Positions 35,482-45,335 of a DNA stretch of 64,000 nucleotides are shown here, one piece after another. Where the stretch lies: contig NHNW01000002.1 in NCBI GenBank assembly GCA_002786025.1, positions 1 through 64,000 on the forward strand, given 5' to 3'. How positions within the stretch are numbered: position 1 is the first letter of the stretch; every line of letters begins with the position of its first letter. The translations under genes and the position numbers were made by a program. The notes beneath the pieces are model-generated. The model was not told where the DNA came from. It worked only from the letters and a program-made list of their open reading frames with translations, and searched no databases. Origin of the DNA: Zasmidium citrigriseum (lineage: Eukaryota; Ascomycota; Dothideomycetes; Mycosphaerellales; Mycosphaerellaceae).

Positions 35482-36101
35482 ATGCTCCTCCAATCCCTCA
35501 CCCTCTTCACCACCCTCGCCGCCGCGCAGGCTACTTTTGGCGATGTGCCAGGCTACGGCGACCGCTTCGTAAGTCGCATCCATCTCTCACCACACAAGTC
35601 CAACACCTAACCCGATCCTCTTCACAGGGCATCGCCGCCACCGGCCCCGGCATCCAAAACATCGACCTCACCGCCTCCCTAAACCGCATCTCCATCGGCG
35701 GCACCCAAACCCCCAACTGCACCGACTCCGCCCGCGCCGACTTCGCCACCTTCGTCCGCTACTCCGACAACACAACCTACCTCTTCTCCTACGGCGCAAC
35801 CCCCCAACAAGTCTGGGTCGACGCCTCAGGCATGGGCCAAGGAATCACGGGCTACAGCAACATCGACGGGTCAGGCAGCTTCCCGCGCAACGCGCAGTTC
35901 CAGGACTGGGAGATTGATGCTGAAGGGAAGGTGACGTTTAATGGCGTGGGGGCGAGGGCTTGTCCGGGGAATGAGGAGGGCAGCTGGGGACTTTGGATGA
36001 CGACGCTGGAGAAGCCTGGGTGGAGTGAGGGGTGTGTGGATGTGGAGTTGAAGGCTTATGCGGCGCCGGCGAGGGTTGCTTGTGATTATAGTGTGCAGTA
36101 G
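35482..36101 (+). CDS. Secreted protein, PhiA-like cell-wall family
   Basis: Two exons (35482-35568 and 35628-36101) join to 186 aa. Residues 1-16 are a signal peptide ending in A-A-A-Q-A. The mature part contains Q-Q-V-W-V-D-A-S-G-M-G-Q-G-I-T-G-Y, then P-R-N-A, then a short G-x-V-T-F-N-G segment and A-C-P, an order I associate with fungal secreted proteins annotated as cell-wall protein PhiA. Five Cys remain in the mature protein and there are two N-glycosylation sequons (N-C-T and N-T-T). Codon use shifts from C-ending in the first half of exon 2 to G/T-ending near its 3' end. The family is linked to the conidial or hyphal wall; a role here is inference. Confidence 0.72.
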
Positions 36102-36282
36102 ATGTTGAGGAGGGGAGTTGTTGCATAGCGAGGGGGATATGGGCATTGTAGGATAGATCGGGGTAATCGTATTCTTTGCGTGAGAAGGTTCTTTTCTTGT
36201 GGCCAGTCGCTGGGTCAATGAGTTGTCATGCCGTCCATCGTCGACCGTCCAGATCCAGGGGCATCATCGTTTTGACCCTTGA

Positions 36283-39200
36283 TCAGTTGCTCAGCAACTG
36301 ATCGAGCGTCCACGTACCCCTCTCCACAAAACTCCCATTGACCTTCGGGATGTACGCCGGCCAACTCCCGCGAATCTGCTCCAAAACACCCCAAGACTGC
36401 TCGCCATCAACATTATATGTCTTATTCCCGAATCCCGTCGTATCAATATCCGCATAAAGCATTGGGCTCTCCTCCATCGCCTCCTCAGCCTTCATCTTCG
36501 CAACAATCAAGCCCTCTCCACTGATGACAGCAGCATAGCCAACAGCAGCAAAGAGCGTAAGCGCACCACTGTTGACAGCATAAAGTCTCGCAGCAGCGAG
36601 GTTGACCTCCAGACTCTCCCAGTACAGAGCGTTTGGGTCGTTGGCATCGGGCATGTATGGGAAGGAGGCGATGTGGATGTTTTCCAGTTGGGCTTGCATG
36701 TTGAAAGTCATGGAGGGATGGAAGTGTCTTCAAACTCCCGGTCAGCGTGTTTACAATGCTATTCAAAAGAACGCGCCACAGCGGGTATACCCGCCTTCTT
36801 CCTCATCCCAACTTTTATATGAGATTTACTAGTAATTTTTGGGAATATAGGCTAGCAACGTATCTTCCTTCCCTTATATTGTTGCCGCTCTAGTCCTATA
36901 TCGTCGTCCACCCCTATTATCGACTTAGAGGGTTACTACTACTATCTACCGCCCTTATACCGCTCTCCGCTATGCCCGCCGAACTACCTAAGTACAAGAC
37001 TACCGTTCTACGCCTACCTAACTAGCAAGTAAATAAAATTAAGAGGCTCTTTAATAAGATAAACCTAAGTAATAACGCTATCGCCGCCTAAACTAATATA
37101 AGCCGTCGGATAGTCGATAAACTACGAACTAATCTATCGCTCTATAGCACACCCTATATTATTAACCTAGGCCTAATAGGCCGGCCTAGGCGCCTATCTA
37201 TCTTCTACGAGGAGCGTATTATAGAGTATCTTAACGATAAGCCGACTACCTATTATAACGAGGTAATTTAGTATCTATACGACGAGTTTAATATAATTGT
37301 TAGCTAGCTAACGGTGTTACGAGTTATTAGAAGCTATAGCTAGACTAAGAAGGTAGTAGTCTAGTAGGCTAGAGAGCGTAATTAAGAGCTACGAAGTTAC
37401 TAGTAATATTAATAGCTAGATATACTTATAGATAGGATATATTATATAGACGAGAGCGCCGTAAACGAGCGTATAGGGTATAGGAAATATAGGTATTTAC
37501 TTATTAATCGCCCTTACTATAATACTAGCTCTTATAAGCGTAAGAAGAGGTAGTCTATACTACTAGTAATTACTTTAAAAGGATACCTTCTAGGCACCCT
37601 CGTATATTAAGGCTTAATTACTACCGAGATCTTCGAAGACTAGCTCTAGATAATAGTACTTCCTTAGCTACCGAGGGGCACCTTCTTAGTAATAGATAAC
37701 TACTAGATCTACCGCTTACTAGCCGTTAGAGATATATATAAGGAAGTAGGTGTTATTCTTCGATATCTACCGCCCTATTTACTTAACTTTAATCTAATCG
37801 AGCTGTCCTTTAACGCCCTTAAGGCGTAGATTAGAAACTATATCGCCGAAGTAGAGGTCTTCGTAACCTTTAGTAACTTCCTTCGCTCTATAGTTAATAA
37901 CTTCGGTAGTAAGTAAGTAGTAGTAGCGTAGTTCTAGAAGTATAGATATTATTAACGGCCGGCCGGTCTATTGTCTCGAAACCTTAGATTACGATCGTAT
38001 ATCTTTACTAGCCGATAGGCTATCTTCTTAGGTATAACCTCTATCTCGTTTACCCTCTACTCGAGCGCCTTAATATATACCTCTATTACCTTTAGTAGCT
38101 CCGTTTAGATATTTACTACGCCCTTAACGTCGTCTAGTCTAAGCGAGATAAGATAAGGTAGCCGCGGAGGTAAGGATAAGAAGATTATAGTAGGGAGTAG
38201 CTTCGGCGTTAATAGTAAGGACGGCGGCGGTAGTAAGGATAGAGGGGGTCGATAGCGGCGAGTATATCGATAGTCTAGGTCGTTAGTCTCGTAGGTATAA
38301 GTCGATATATTTAATATAGTCGTCGCTTTAGAAGCATTACTATTTAGAATCTTATTATCTCTCGAAAATCTTATCGTAGAAGCCGCTAGTAGGGGAGCTA
38401 TCGCGAGCTAGGTATAGGTTTAGCGGTAGATATACGTAAATTTAACCTCGCGGGCGATTCCGAGCCTAAAATATATCGCTTCGTAGGCGTAGCTATCGAT
38501 ATAGTAGAGGAAAGGATATAGGCGTTAATATTAAAATCTCCGCTTACTTTACTAAGCTTTAAGCTTAGTATATACCGACCTTAGCTATTCTATTAAATAC
38601 GTAATAACTATACTACCTTTTATTAAGAAAAGTAGATATACGTAAAGCTCGTAGTAAGCGCTTTTATATAAAAAAAGAAGCGTAAAAAACGAGCGAGTAG
38701 TCGTTACGTAATAGTCGCGTTAAGCTCGTAGGCTATATAGGTGTTATAAAGCTCGGATTCGCTTAGCCGACTATCGGATAGAGATAGGGGACGCTAAGAC
38801 TAGGCTTTAGAAGTAGGCTATCCCTTTTAATAATCGAATAGTACCTAGTACAATACTATAATATAGTCGATTTAATTTCCTATTAAAGTATGTTAATACC
38901 TATATATTCCTAAGACTCCGCTAACTCTTAGAAAAAAAATCTACTATAGTTTAGTAGAGAAATAGGGGCCTAAAGTAAGCCTACTAGGAAGCTTTATTAA
39001 TTAAGCCTAGCTTAGTATTAAACTCCTTCTCTCGTTCTATAAACTTCTTAATCGCCTTCTTAAGCCTTAGAAACTAACCCTTTTTAAGCTTATATAATAT
39101 CTACTAGTCTAGCCGTAGTTTATATACCTACTTTAAGTTAAAATCTTTCTTATCTATAAGTACTACCTTTATCTTCTCGATATTAGCCTCTCTACCCTTC

Positions 39201-41418
39201 TACTACCTCTCTTTAGATAGAAACCTAAAGAAACGCTCTATCTTCGACTCGTAGTTCTCGTCGATAACTAACGTTTAAGAGCTTCGAAGGAAATTATTAC
39301 TAGGCTAGCGTAGACTAGACGAAGGTAGTAGGTAAGTATCTCGGCCGCCGGTATTATTATATATCTTTAATAAGAAGGCTTTACTAAATAGAGTACCTAT
39401 TATAGTCGCTACTATATTACTACTCTTAGTAACGAAGGGGTTCTTCTTGTCTTTATTACGCTATAACTTAGCTACTAACGACGAGCCTAGATTAGATAGT
39501 ATAATAATAGGCGTACCCTCTAGTCTTAGGCTAAGCTTAGTAGTATATATACTACTTACCTATAACCTAGTAACCTCCGGATATATCTTATAGTAATTCT
39601 TAGAGCGATTAAAGCCGGTCTACTAGCATAGACTAGTATTATAGTTAAGACACTACTTATTCTTATAATACTAACGCTTAGTAAGCCTTATCCGAAAGTT
39701 ACCCCCCTTAGGTAGCTTATCGGCGGCTAGTAGCTCGTTCTTAGTATCTAATAGATTACCTTATAACTATCGAAGCTTACGTAGTTATTAAGTTATCGTA
39801 GACCTTCGTTAAAAGCTACTACTAGAGCGGCTAGTTACTCGTTATAAGTTATTAGCTAGCGTAGACGGCTATAGAGCGACTAGCTCGATAATCGCTCTAA
39901 AATCTATTATTAACCCCTTCCGGCCGAGTCGATAATAGGCTTCTAGTATCTTATATACCCCTCTAAAGCTCTTATCGCTACTAGGCTCGATAGTAGTTTC
40001 GTATATCGTAGTAGCGGCTTGTTTCTTATAGGTAGCTACTATACGAAGAGTCTCTAGTCGATATCTAGTACTATTAGTACCCTTATTACGCTACTTCTTA
40101 AACTAACGATAGAAGTCGTCTAGAGGGGTATTATCCTTCTTAAGGGTAGGATAGCCTATCGTATTAAGCTTCCTATTGCTATAGACTACCTTAAACTAGG
40201 CCCTATATTTAAGAGTATCTACGCCGTCGTCGCTATAGTTATCGATATTATTATAGTCTCGTAATAACTTATTATTAAGCCGCTCTACTTCCTCGTCTAG
40301 AGCTAGTAGATTAGATAACGGTATATAGGTTAGCTTCTACCTCTACTTCTAAGCTAGCTCTTTACCCTTCTTTAACTTCTTCTTCTTCTTAGACGACTCT
40401 ACTACTACTAGCTCCTTATCCTTCTCCTTACCCTTCGACTTCCGCCTCTTCGATAGCCTATTATTATTAGCTTCTACGGTAGCGGCTTTAATAATATCGG
40501 CGAGTTCGTCGTTAAGGCGCTATAGCTCTCTACGGATACGTTTCTAAGGCGAGGTACGTATATCTAGCGCTATTAAGTTAATATAAGGTAGGCTAGTAAC
40601 CGTAGTAGTTAATAAATACGAAGAGACTAACAATTAGATACAATAGTGGGTGTCTATCCCAAAATTTTAGTGGTAACTACTAGTAAAAGCTGGGATTAAG
40701 AAGAAAGCGGGTATGCCCGCTGTGGCGCGTTCTTTTGAATAGCGTTGTACCTTGAAAGGATTTGACGACTTACTCCCAACACTCCAAGATCCCCACCCTC
40801 CCAAACGCAGTCTCCTTGACCTGCAACCCATCCGTAGTTCCATCACTCCAGAACTCCCTCTCGATCCCCGAAGGTCGGAGCTTGTGACGCAGAATCTCGA
40901 CTTTGCCCGCGGGAGTAATTAAGGCCTGACCCATGAAGATGGAATCGTTTTCCTTGTGAGAGAAGGCCAGGGCTAAGAAGACTCGATTGCGGGTGGCGGC
41001 GAGCAGGAGGCTGTTCCACTCGGAGCTGTTGAGGACGAGGGAGTTGTCGAAGTAGTCTTGGGCGTGTTCTTTTATCCAGATGGCGTCGATGCCTTTGGGG
41101 TAGCTATAAGAAATGTTAGTATGAGGGCGATGAGCCTTGTCAAATAGTAGGGAATGATATGACACACCCAGGGAACCACAGCTCCGGGAAGGCGATCAAC
41201 TCAGCTCCATTGGCTGCCGCCTCGCCGATGTGGCGGATACCCTTCTCAACAGTGGCAGGTAGATCGAACTTGACCTTCGTCCAGTTCTTGTTCCAGAAAG
41301 GCTCTGGCCAATTCGCAGGAGCGGATCGTACCAGTGCGACTTTCAGAGTGCCGTCGTTCTTGAGCCCAGCTGTAGCGGCGGCCGTGGCTGCTGAAAGGAT
41401 GAGATTGGCGAGCTTCAT
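36283..41418 (-). CDS. Nitrilase with signal peptide; transposon inside intron 2
   Basis: Three exons (41168-41418, 40774-41103, 36283-36727) join to an uninterrupted 341-aa protein, normal for the family. The catalytic triad is complete: Glu79 in F-P-E-L-W-F, Lys158 in L-R-H-K, and Cys192 in C-W-E-H, which is read across intron 2 (C-W-GA | A-H). Nitrilases convert nitriles to carboxylic acids plus ammonia. Residues 1-18 look like a signal peptide, unusual for a usually cytosolic enzyme. Intron 2 runs from 36728 to 40773 (4046 bp) because a 3,978-bp Tc1-like element sits in it. Without the element it would be 66 bp, with donor GTAAGT, branch CTGAC and acceptor AAG intact. The gene may still be expressed if this giant intron is removed; otherwise it yields a truncated product ending just after the catalytic Cys. 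The exons show no RIP signature. Confidence 0.85.
36972..37990 (+). pseudogene. Tc1-like transposase remnant
   Basis: The frame starting at ATG 36972 stays open to alignment over more than 800 bp with no indel, only RIP-type stops. An N-terminal helix-turn-helix stretch (S-N-N-A-I-A-A ... S-R-R-I-V) precedes a catalytic core. The three acidic residues are present: Asp160 (37449-37451, in I-D-E-S-A-V-N-E-R), Asp242 (37695-37697) and Glu277 (37800-37802, in F-N-L-I-E-L-S-F). The last two are separated by 34 residues, so the type is DD34E. The stops make it inactive. The 3' limit is approximate. Confidence 0.85.
38950..40560 (-). pseudogene. Second, convergent ORF remnant in the Tc1-like element
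   Basis: On the minus strand the reading near 40380-40530 gives a Lys/Glu-rich stretch ([14 protein letters not shown], then a K-K-K-K-K-L-K-K run), and near 39000-39070 another charged helix ([14 protein letters not shown]). RIP-type stops occur throughout. I do not recognise the family; it could be an accessory gene of the element or a nested insertion. Limits are rough. Confidence 0.4.
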
Positions 41419-41680
41419 CCAGTTGTCGTCGATGAGCAGACAGTACGATGTTTGTGTTATATCCGACTTCTTAATATGTGTGGATGGGTCTCATTGTCTG
41501 CCCTACAGGGGTATGTTGAGATTACCTGAACGGGCTAAATGGTGACGACAGACGTTCAACGGCATGCAGAGTCGGGAACAGAGACTTCAACATCTTTCTG
41601 TTGATACGACGTTCAGCCGGCCGGATTTAAGATGTCGAATTGATTTTCATAGGTCTGGCGATGGCGTGCGCGGACGATCC
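41419..41680. promoter_or_regulatory. Nitrilase upstream region with CCGGCCGG
   Basis: 262 bp between the stop of the Zn2Cys6 gene and the start of the nitrilase, both on the minus strand. It holds an 8-bp palindrome CCGGCCGG (41616-41623), which contains everted CGG triplets, the half-site read by Zn2Cys6 proteins. Binding is inference. Confidence 0.35.
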
Positions 41681-43767
41681 TCAGAAATTTGGAAGAGACG
41701 GATCCATCGACGGAGTCGTATCATCGTCGGTGAAGGGCCACTGATCCCACAGTCCCATGTCGTCTGGAAAGAATAGAGACGAGGAGTTGAGAATCGAGTC
41801 GTCGAACTGGGAACCCCAGCACGGCGCGGTACCCATCGTCGTCGTTGGATCAGGCACCGGCGTATCCATCGTAGTTGAGGCATTGCCACTGCTGTCTTCC
41901 TTGTTGATGGCAAGATCGACTATCTTCAGTGTATGCTTGATTGAAGTCTCCGCGCTCGTCACCGGTTCTCCATGGACCAATTGCGAAAGACAGTCCAGCA
42001 CCTTTCGAACGAAAACCACATTCGACGGATGATGAGTGGGTTCTCGAACGGAGTCGTGGAGGAGGAATATGGCGGCGCTTTCAAGAAAGAAGCCGAGGAA
42101 CCGGATTTGCTGCAACTCCAGTCAGCGTCGGGTTGTGTGATGCTATGCACGATTGGACGAAAGGGGACCTTTATTTGGGTCACTCGACAACACATGAAGG
42201 CGACTTGATCTTCTGCTGCAGCAAGCGCTTGCCTGCATGCCTCTCGTAGCCACATTTTTTCCATGTTCGATGAGGACGATTCTTGCTTGTCTGGAGCCAT
42301 GGCGAACGGTCGAAGTACTAACGTGATCGTGTGATAGTATACTGCGTACCTTGCGTTAGCCACTTCACATGTTGGAACATCATTCTCACCAACAAGCGTG
42401 GAGAACGGTCACTCGGGGGCCATCGTTCAAGCTAGTAGTGTCGTCTCTTGCATAAATTGCCAGCTCAAGATCCTTGGCGGTGCTCTGTAGGCTCTCAAGT
42501 AGGAGTTGTGCACATTGCCACATGTCTCGGAGCGAATTGTGCTTCTGAGCGTAGATTGTCTGGTCACAATGTTCTAGCTTTCGGCATAGTTCGACCATTT
42601 GGCTCAGGAGCTTGTGCTCTGCTGGAGGCTTGCAGAAGATGTCGGAAGAGGACATTGCTCTCTTCTTGCCGAAGCTCACAGAGATGAGACTGTCGAATGT
42701 GTCAGAACGTACACTTCACTTGCATGAAGCGCTACTCACCAGTCATGAACATAGATAGACCAAATCAACGGACTTCGCAAAGCCAAGTTCGAACCCGAAT
42801 GGTCGCTCGTTGGCAATCTCGTTGACTCAACATGAAGTCCCATGGCAAAGGCCTTCCGAGCCGCAGCACCTAGGTACACGTATGAGGCCGTACTTCTGCC
42901 AAGTGACGCCTGGTATAGAGCAAGGAGTAAAGTGGTGACAACACTTTCACTGGAAGTCGTTTCGTCCAGAACATGACTTGATGCTTTGGCAGCCAAGTGG
43001 AACACTTCAGCCCATGCGAGCTGTCCAGAAGCAAGAGCACCGAGTGCAATTACTGCAAGTACTACAGCTCGGCTGGAGCTGGCAGTGTCATTCTCCGCAG
43101 AATCGCTCTGAAATGTTTCCACAAGTTGACGTTCGATGGCATCTTGCTTCGTGACTGGAGCGAGATGATGCCAACTCGAATAGAATGCATCACAAAACTC
43201 GTGAGCCTTTGCGAGATTCAGCGATCGCCATTCATTGCCAAACCGTACGTGTTGTGACTCGCCTGGCAGGTTGGTCGTGTTGCCGAAGTAGAGATCTCGT
43301 TGACGAAGCGCATCCAGACCTTTTTCGTCATTCGAATGCTCAGATCGGAGACGACCGAGCTTTCCAGACCTCCACAGCCTTCGGTAAAGATCTTGAATGA
43401 GTGCAAATGTTGAACTCGCTCCGCAGAAGACCTCAATACTGCCCGATGCTCCATGGCTTTGAGTGGCGCTCACCGAGAGGAGGTGTTGCTGCGGAACTTC
43501 GGCGGGATTGCTGCCACTTGGAGGTATCGCGGATGTTGCATTCGTGTCTTCTCCAGTCGATGCACTCACACCAACAGTTCTGGGAAGTGGTCGAGACGTC
43601 TTCAACTTTGACCTTGAGCCGCGGGTCTGGGCCCGGTAGGTGCAGGCCGTCCGATGCAACGAGCAGCAGGAACAGGGTTCTGAGCCATCGCATTTAGTCC
43701 GCCGTCGACGGCACTCTTCACAAGCCTTTGCAGTGCGAATCTTTCCCGATGGTGTCTGTTTGGTCAT
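41681..43767 (-). CDS. Zn2Cys6 transcription factor beside the PhlG-like gene
   Basis: Four exons: 42740-43767, 42394-42689, 42184-42341 and 41681-42109, giving 636 aa. The zinc cluster has the standard spacing, with Cys at 16, 19, 26, 32, 35 and 42 in a K-A-C-E-E-C-R-R-R-R-T-K-C-D-G frame. A fungal-specific transcription factor middle region follows (about 180-480), including Y-L-G-A-A-A-R-K-A-F-A-M-G-L-H and a final L-V-L-R-P-F. The second intron uses donor GTTGGT and acceptor GCAG; I chose it because it restores the spacing between L-H and R-P-F seen in relatives. The third intron (GTGACC donor, 74 bp) is the least certain. The gene is divergent from the PhlG-like hydrolase, which it may control, and the nitrilase follows it. 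Confidence 0.82.
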
Positions 43768-43839
43768 GGCTTGTGGAAGCTGCTGTGCCGCGGATTTGAG
43801 TTGGTGAAGGAAGGAGCTCCGGACGTCGAGGGAAGAGCT

Positions 43840-43857
43840 CTATATCCGCGGATATAG
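43840..43857. promoter_or_regulatory. Perfect 18-bp palindrome, possible Zn2Cys6 site
   Basis: CTATATCCGCGGATATAG reads the same on both strands. It lies 73 bp upstream of the Zn2Cys6 gene and 194 bp upstream of the PhlG-like gene, inside their shared promoter. Its core CCGCGG is a pair of everted CGG triplets, the half-site of Zn2Cys6 dimers. It may be the operator for both genes (inference). Confidence 0.5.
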
Positions 43858-44051
43858 GGCTCATGCTATTGCAGATGATTCTATACTAGTCAGCCAAGAT
43901 AGGGTAAAGAGTTGTAGAGACTGTAGACTCAGGAACACAGACCTGATGTTCTACAAAACATTCAGATATAGATGTTGCCTCGTAACCACAATGGCAACAA
44001 CATCAACAACATCGTCGCGACCGGAATCGAAACAGTCTGCAATATATCAGC

Positions 44052-45335
44052 ATGAAGCCATCAACATCGACTTACCTTCTCCTTCTCGGCGCCTCATTTG
44101 GAGGGGCCTCTGTCGACAAGCGTGCAGTCCTGGCGCCAGCAGCAACGACGACGAATGCTGCAGCAGATGCAGAAGCAACGTATATTGGCCCCCAACACAA
44201 CATTTCGAGAGACTTCGAGCCGTACAATGGCAACGCTGATGACTATTATCTTGGGTATCGGGAGGTGGATTTCCAGCAGCCATATGCAAAGCGAGTCTGC
44301 AATTGCGGAATCTTGAGATTAGTGTGCTGACAGAAGGCAGGTACTGGAATCCAACGATAGCTCCCTTGAATGCTGAATTTGCCAACGGGCTCGAAGCAAG
44401 TCCTTGGGCCAACGGCCTGGGTACGTGATCGTGGCCCGAAGAATTCGAACTGCACACTGACCGTGTTCAGCGTACACTGCCCATGAAGCGCATGATTACT
44501 TCACTCGTCCCGGTCATGACAACATGGAGAACGGATGGACCATCACCGACAATGGCACTGTTATGATTGCTGTTCGCTCGGAGACTCCGCAAGGTAAGTG
44601 ATTGAACTTTTTGTCTGAACCTCGAGCTGACGTGTATACTTCTGAAGTGACCGGCGAGGCCTATGACTGGTGGTTCGCCTGGCATCAGACCGCGACAGCG
44701 AGGTAAGAAGGGCCGAGACAACTGTGAACTGGTCATCACTTACGGTAAATCAGGTACAAGCTCTGGAACCCAGTGGCTCATGCGTACGCCTGGAGAAATC
44801 CAGAGAGCCTCGATGCGACCCTCTCATACCGTGATCGATGGATCAACACCACTTCTTGGATCGCTGAGTACGTGGGCCAGGACTCGTCCAAGCTCAGCAT
44901 CGGGTTCATCGACCCAGCGACGCTGGGCTTCGATCAGAGCGAATGGCCGGCCCTGGGTATTGAGACGATTGTGATGGGCCATATCCTCATTGGGAGTAAG
45001 TCGGACGAGGTGCGCTGAGTCGAAAGAGAGCCTGCCGTGCTGACGACGTAATGCAGACCATAGCTTGAACCACTGGGACGGCGAGTCGTACCTGATGCAT
45101 CAGATCCGTAGGATGCCCAACGGTAATAGAGAGCTCCGCTCGCGGTTCTGGATTGCCGAGAACAACCACGGCACGGCACAGATTGGTCATGACCTTGCCG
45201 TGCACTGCAATATCGAAATGACTCGTACGTGGTCAATCCTTCCTGTATGAGATCGTCAATAAGCTGACATTTGTGGTTCCAGATCTTGGGGAATTCTTGC
45301 CGGCCATCTTCGAGGAGTTCAAGGACACATTGTAA
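44052..45335 (+). CDS. DAPG hydrolase (PhlG)-like protein with signal peptide
   Basis: Seven exons: 44052-44290, 44341-44420, 44471-44593, 44648-44702, 44754-44995, 45057-45224 and 45283-45335, giving 319 aa. The first intron is best read as GC-AG (donor GCGAGT at 44291); it alone yields P-Y-A-K-Y-W-N-P, the conserved opening of the PhlG domain. The others are GT-AG. Recognisable blocks are A-H-E-A-H-D-Y-F, D-W-W-F-A-W-H, Y-K-L-W-N-P-V-A-H and H-C-N-I-E-M-T-H-L-G-E-F-L-P. The H-x3-E in the last block corresponds to metal ligands in bacterial PhlG, a zinc enzyme that cleaves an acetyl C-C bond of 2,4-diacetylphloroglucinol. The N-terminal 20 residues look like a signal peptide. The real substrate in this fungus is unknown, but an acylated phenolic is plausible. 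The divergent regulator suggests induced expression. Confidence 0.83.

Larger units (their letters stand above)
36762..40739 (+). mobile_element. Tc1-like DNA transposon (DD34E), RIP-mutated
   Basis: A 3,978-bp element flanked by TA on both sides (36760-36761 and 40740-40741), the Tc1/mariner target duplication. Terminal inverted repeats start TTCAAAAGAACGCGCCACAG at both ends and stay alignable for about 56 bp (36762-36817 and 40684-40739) with a few transitions. Each also contains a small palindrome (GCGGGTATACCCGC). The outermost 100 bp or so keep CA and TG, while the interior is stripped of them. A transposase remnant lies on the plus strand in the left third, and a Lys-rich remnant lies on the minus strand near the right end. 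The element is larger than usual for a one-gene Tc1 element. Confidence 0.92.

Noticed and set aside
36283..36727. Nitrilase C-terminal half as a separate truncated gene or pseudogene
   Set aside because: It joins in phase with the exons at 40774-41418 once the transposon-bearing intron is removed, giving a full-length family member.
42354..42393. Alternative 40-bp second intron (donor GTGAGA, acceptor CAAG) in the Zn2Cys6 gene
   Set aside because: It keeps the frame but is shorter than typical introns here and disturbs the L-H to R-P-F spacing; the 52-bp choice fits better.
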